From Bacillus sp. 03113 (lineage in GTDB: Bacteria > Bacillota > Bacilli > Bacillales > Cytobacillaceae): a stretch of 64,000 bases of DNA. A program made the position numbers and the translations under genes. Below the pieces are notes generated by a model that saw only the letters and a program-made list of their open reading frames with translations, did no database searches and was not told where the DNA came from. Each line of letters opens with the position of its first letter. Position 1 is the stretch's first letter. Below, one piece after another: positions 62,813 through 64,000 of this stretch. The DNA lies in assembly GCF_006546985.1 (NCBI RefSeq), contig NZ_VATK01000013.1:1-64000 (forward strand), read 5' to 3'.

Positions 62813-62862
62813 CCTCTTGTATAGACAGTAGGAATAAACCATACTATCTACACAAGAGGGAT
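62813..62862 (+). terminator. terminator of the qox operon
   Basis: CCCTCTTGTATAGACAGTA pairs with TACTATCTACACAAGAGGG at 17 of 19 positions with a ~10-base loop, followed by ATTTCTTTT. Confidence 0.8.
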
Positions 62863-63394
62863 TTCTTTTGGATAAAAAAGTACTAATCCAAGTTTACTTA
62901 GCTTGATACTAACTTCCGATTTCAGGTAGCATATATATATAGAAACTATCCCTTTGAGAGATGTAATAAAACCCTAATTTAAAGAGCTTGACACTGTTGA
63001 TTTTAGCATTACTTTATAGTAATTATTTTTGCTTTTTCATATCCCCTCCACTGTACAATCTATTAACATATAAATAAATTAAGACTTACTTAACTTAGAA
63101 GGAAAAAAATTTTTGTAGACCTTAAAAATAAACGAAAAATAGCGAATAGCGACACCGATCCAGTTCGCTATTTTTCGTTTACAGTGATTTTCACCTGTTA
63201 AAGAAAGTCTGGTAAAGAAGGAATATATTAAGTATGACAATTAATCCAGCAATGAAACAAGAAAAAATAGTGGATATGTGATGATTGACTAAACCGCCCG
63301 TTAGACAACGGTTACTAGTAAAAATAATTAATGGGATTAGTGATAGTGCAAAATACAATACCAAATGATGATATAACCTGACTTATAACCAGGG
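62863..63394. other. non-coding stretch after qox with a perfect 17-bp inverted repeat
   Basis: AAACGAAAAATAGCGAA (63130-63146) and TTCGCTATTTTTCGTTT (63164-63180) are perfectly complementary around a 17-base loop, with no T run of terminator type beyond the arm itself. The rest is AT-rich, without a recognisable gene. It may belong to decayed mobile DNA with the following transposase. Confidence 0.5.
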
Positions 63395-63925
63395 CTTTTA
63401 TTGGATTAACCACCATGCCTATCAAGCGAAGTTAAAATCACACCCTCAAAATGAAAAAACGCTATGCTTATCGTAAGAAGTTTACGAGAAAGGATGGCGT
63501 TTTTTGTGCATTCATTGTATTTACTTCGTTGGCAGATTGAGATTTTATTTAAAACGTGGAAGTCATTCTTTGAAATTGATAAATGTAAAAATATTAAAAG
63601 AGAACGCCTTGAGTGCCATTTATATGGACAACTCATTGGCATTCTCCTCTGTTCTTCTACGATGTTTCAAATGCGACAGCTTCTGCTTGAAAAGAAAAAG
63701 CAGGAATTGAGTGAATACAAATCGATTTATATGATTAAAGGTTACTTTCCGTTACTGTTTCAAGCGATAGCAGTTGGCACAGAAGAACTTTTGAAAATTC
63801 TGCATCGCATTTATCTGCTGCTCAAAAAGAACAATCGTAAATGTCATCGGTATAAGAAGATGACCGTCTTTGATATTCTAGGGGTTGTGTATGAAACGAC
63901 GGTGAAACATAGACAAGCTGCCTAG
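63395..63925 (+). pseudogene. IS4-family transposase, C-terminal fragment
   Basis: The open part (63464-63925, 153 codons) contains [15 protein letters not shown], an exact Y-(2)-R-(3)-E-(6)-K signature of IS4-family DDE transposases with the last catalytic Glu, followed by the usual C-terminal region ([21 protein letters not shown]). The DDE aspartates and the N-terminal two-thirds are missing. Two other frames just upstream carry transposase-like pieces (GFYWINHHAYQAKL near 63392; KKFTRKDG near 63478), indicating frameshifts. A dead element. Confidence 0.75.
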
Positions 63926-64000
63926 TGAAAAAAACGTGTTTTAATATGCTTTTTTTGCATACCTACTTTTCCATCACTTGCTAGTTTTGAAACAATGGTC

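Overview
The window looks like chromosomal DNA of an aerobic, endospore-forming, AT-rich Bacillaceae species. The basis is a mannitol PTS operon of Bacillus type, an aa3-type menaquinol oxidase operon (qoxABCD), a GerA-family germinant receptor operon, a LysM/GH18 cortex-lytic enzyme with a sigma-E-like promoter, a PbpG-like sporulation transglycosylase/transpeptidase, an Mhq (MhqR-regulon) cluster and a class D sortase with an LPNTA substrate. I see no rRNA or tRNA gene, CRISPR array, prophage or replication origin. Species cannot be fixed from the sequence alone.

Layout. 0.1-1.7 kb: acetyltransferase and HD-domain hydrolase. 1.8-7.1 kb: mtlA-mtlR-mtlF-mtlD, with a cre-like site on the mtlA promoter and a terminator whose left arm lies in the last mtlD codons. 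7.2-14.1 kb: ethanolamine utilisation without a microcompartment: sensor kinase EutW, ANTAR regulator EutV, EutA reactivase, EutBC lyase and an APC-type ethanolamine permease. An ANTAR-type hexaloop hairpin overlaps an intrinsic terminator before eutA. 14.2-16.4 kb: a 52-bp tandem repeat, a DUF523 gene and the spore cortex hydrolase. 16.6-21.9 kb: a two-gene 2-hydroxyacyl-CoA dehydratase/activase-like iron-sulfur system of unknown substrate. 22.2-25.0 kb: NupC nucleoside transporter and an MtaD-like deaminase, i.e. nucleoside salvage. 25.1-26.8 kb: methyltransferase and a LysR regulator. 27.0-30.2 kb: Mhq quinone-stress cluster (MarR, DoxX, ring-cleavage dioxygenase, flavin reductase, hydrolase) with MhqR-like operators. 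30.4-34.1 kb: YciI protein, SDR, secreted hydrolase and a HupE-like membrane protein. 34.5-41.4 kb: a 2053-residue wall-anchored metallophosphoesterase with lamin-tail domains, plus its sortase. 41.5-48.3 kb: accessory regulators, LysE exporters, a nitrilase, a nitroreductase, two HxlR regulators, an SDR and a quinone reductase. 48.3-54.9 kb: germination operon A-C-B-B-B on the minus strand. 55.1-62.7 kb: acetyltransferase, PbpG and qoxABCD. 62.8-64.0 kb: decayed IS4-type transposase.

Most notable structure outside ordinary genes: (i) the germination operon has three tandem B genes, and decayed pieces of the gerC 3' end between them record how they arose; (ii) two copies of a structured non-coding element (about 23.5 and 44.6 kb) differ in sequence but keep their stems by compensatory change; (iii) a cloverleaf-like element with a perfect 15-bp outer stem lies between eutA and eutB; (iv) an ANTAR-type switch precedes eutA; (v) the dehydratase/activase system is split into two genes with a palindrome at the split.

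All calls come from reading the sequence and remembered family features. No database search or folding program was run.
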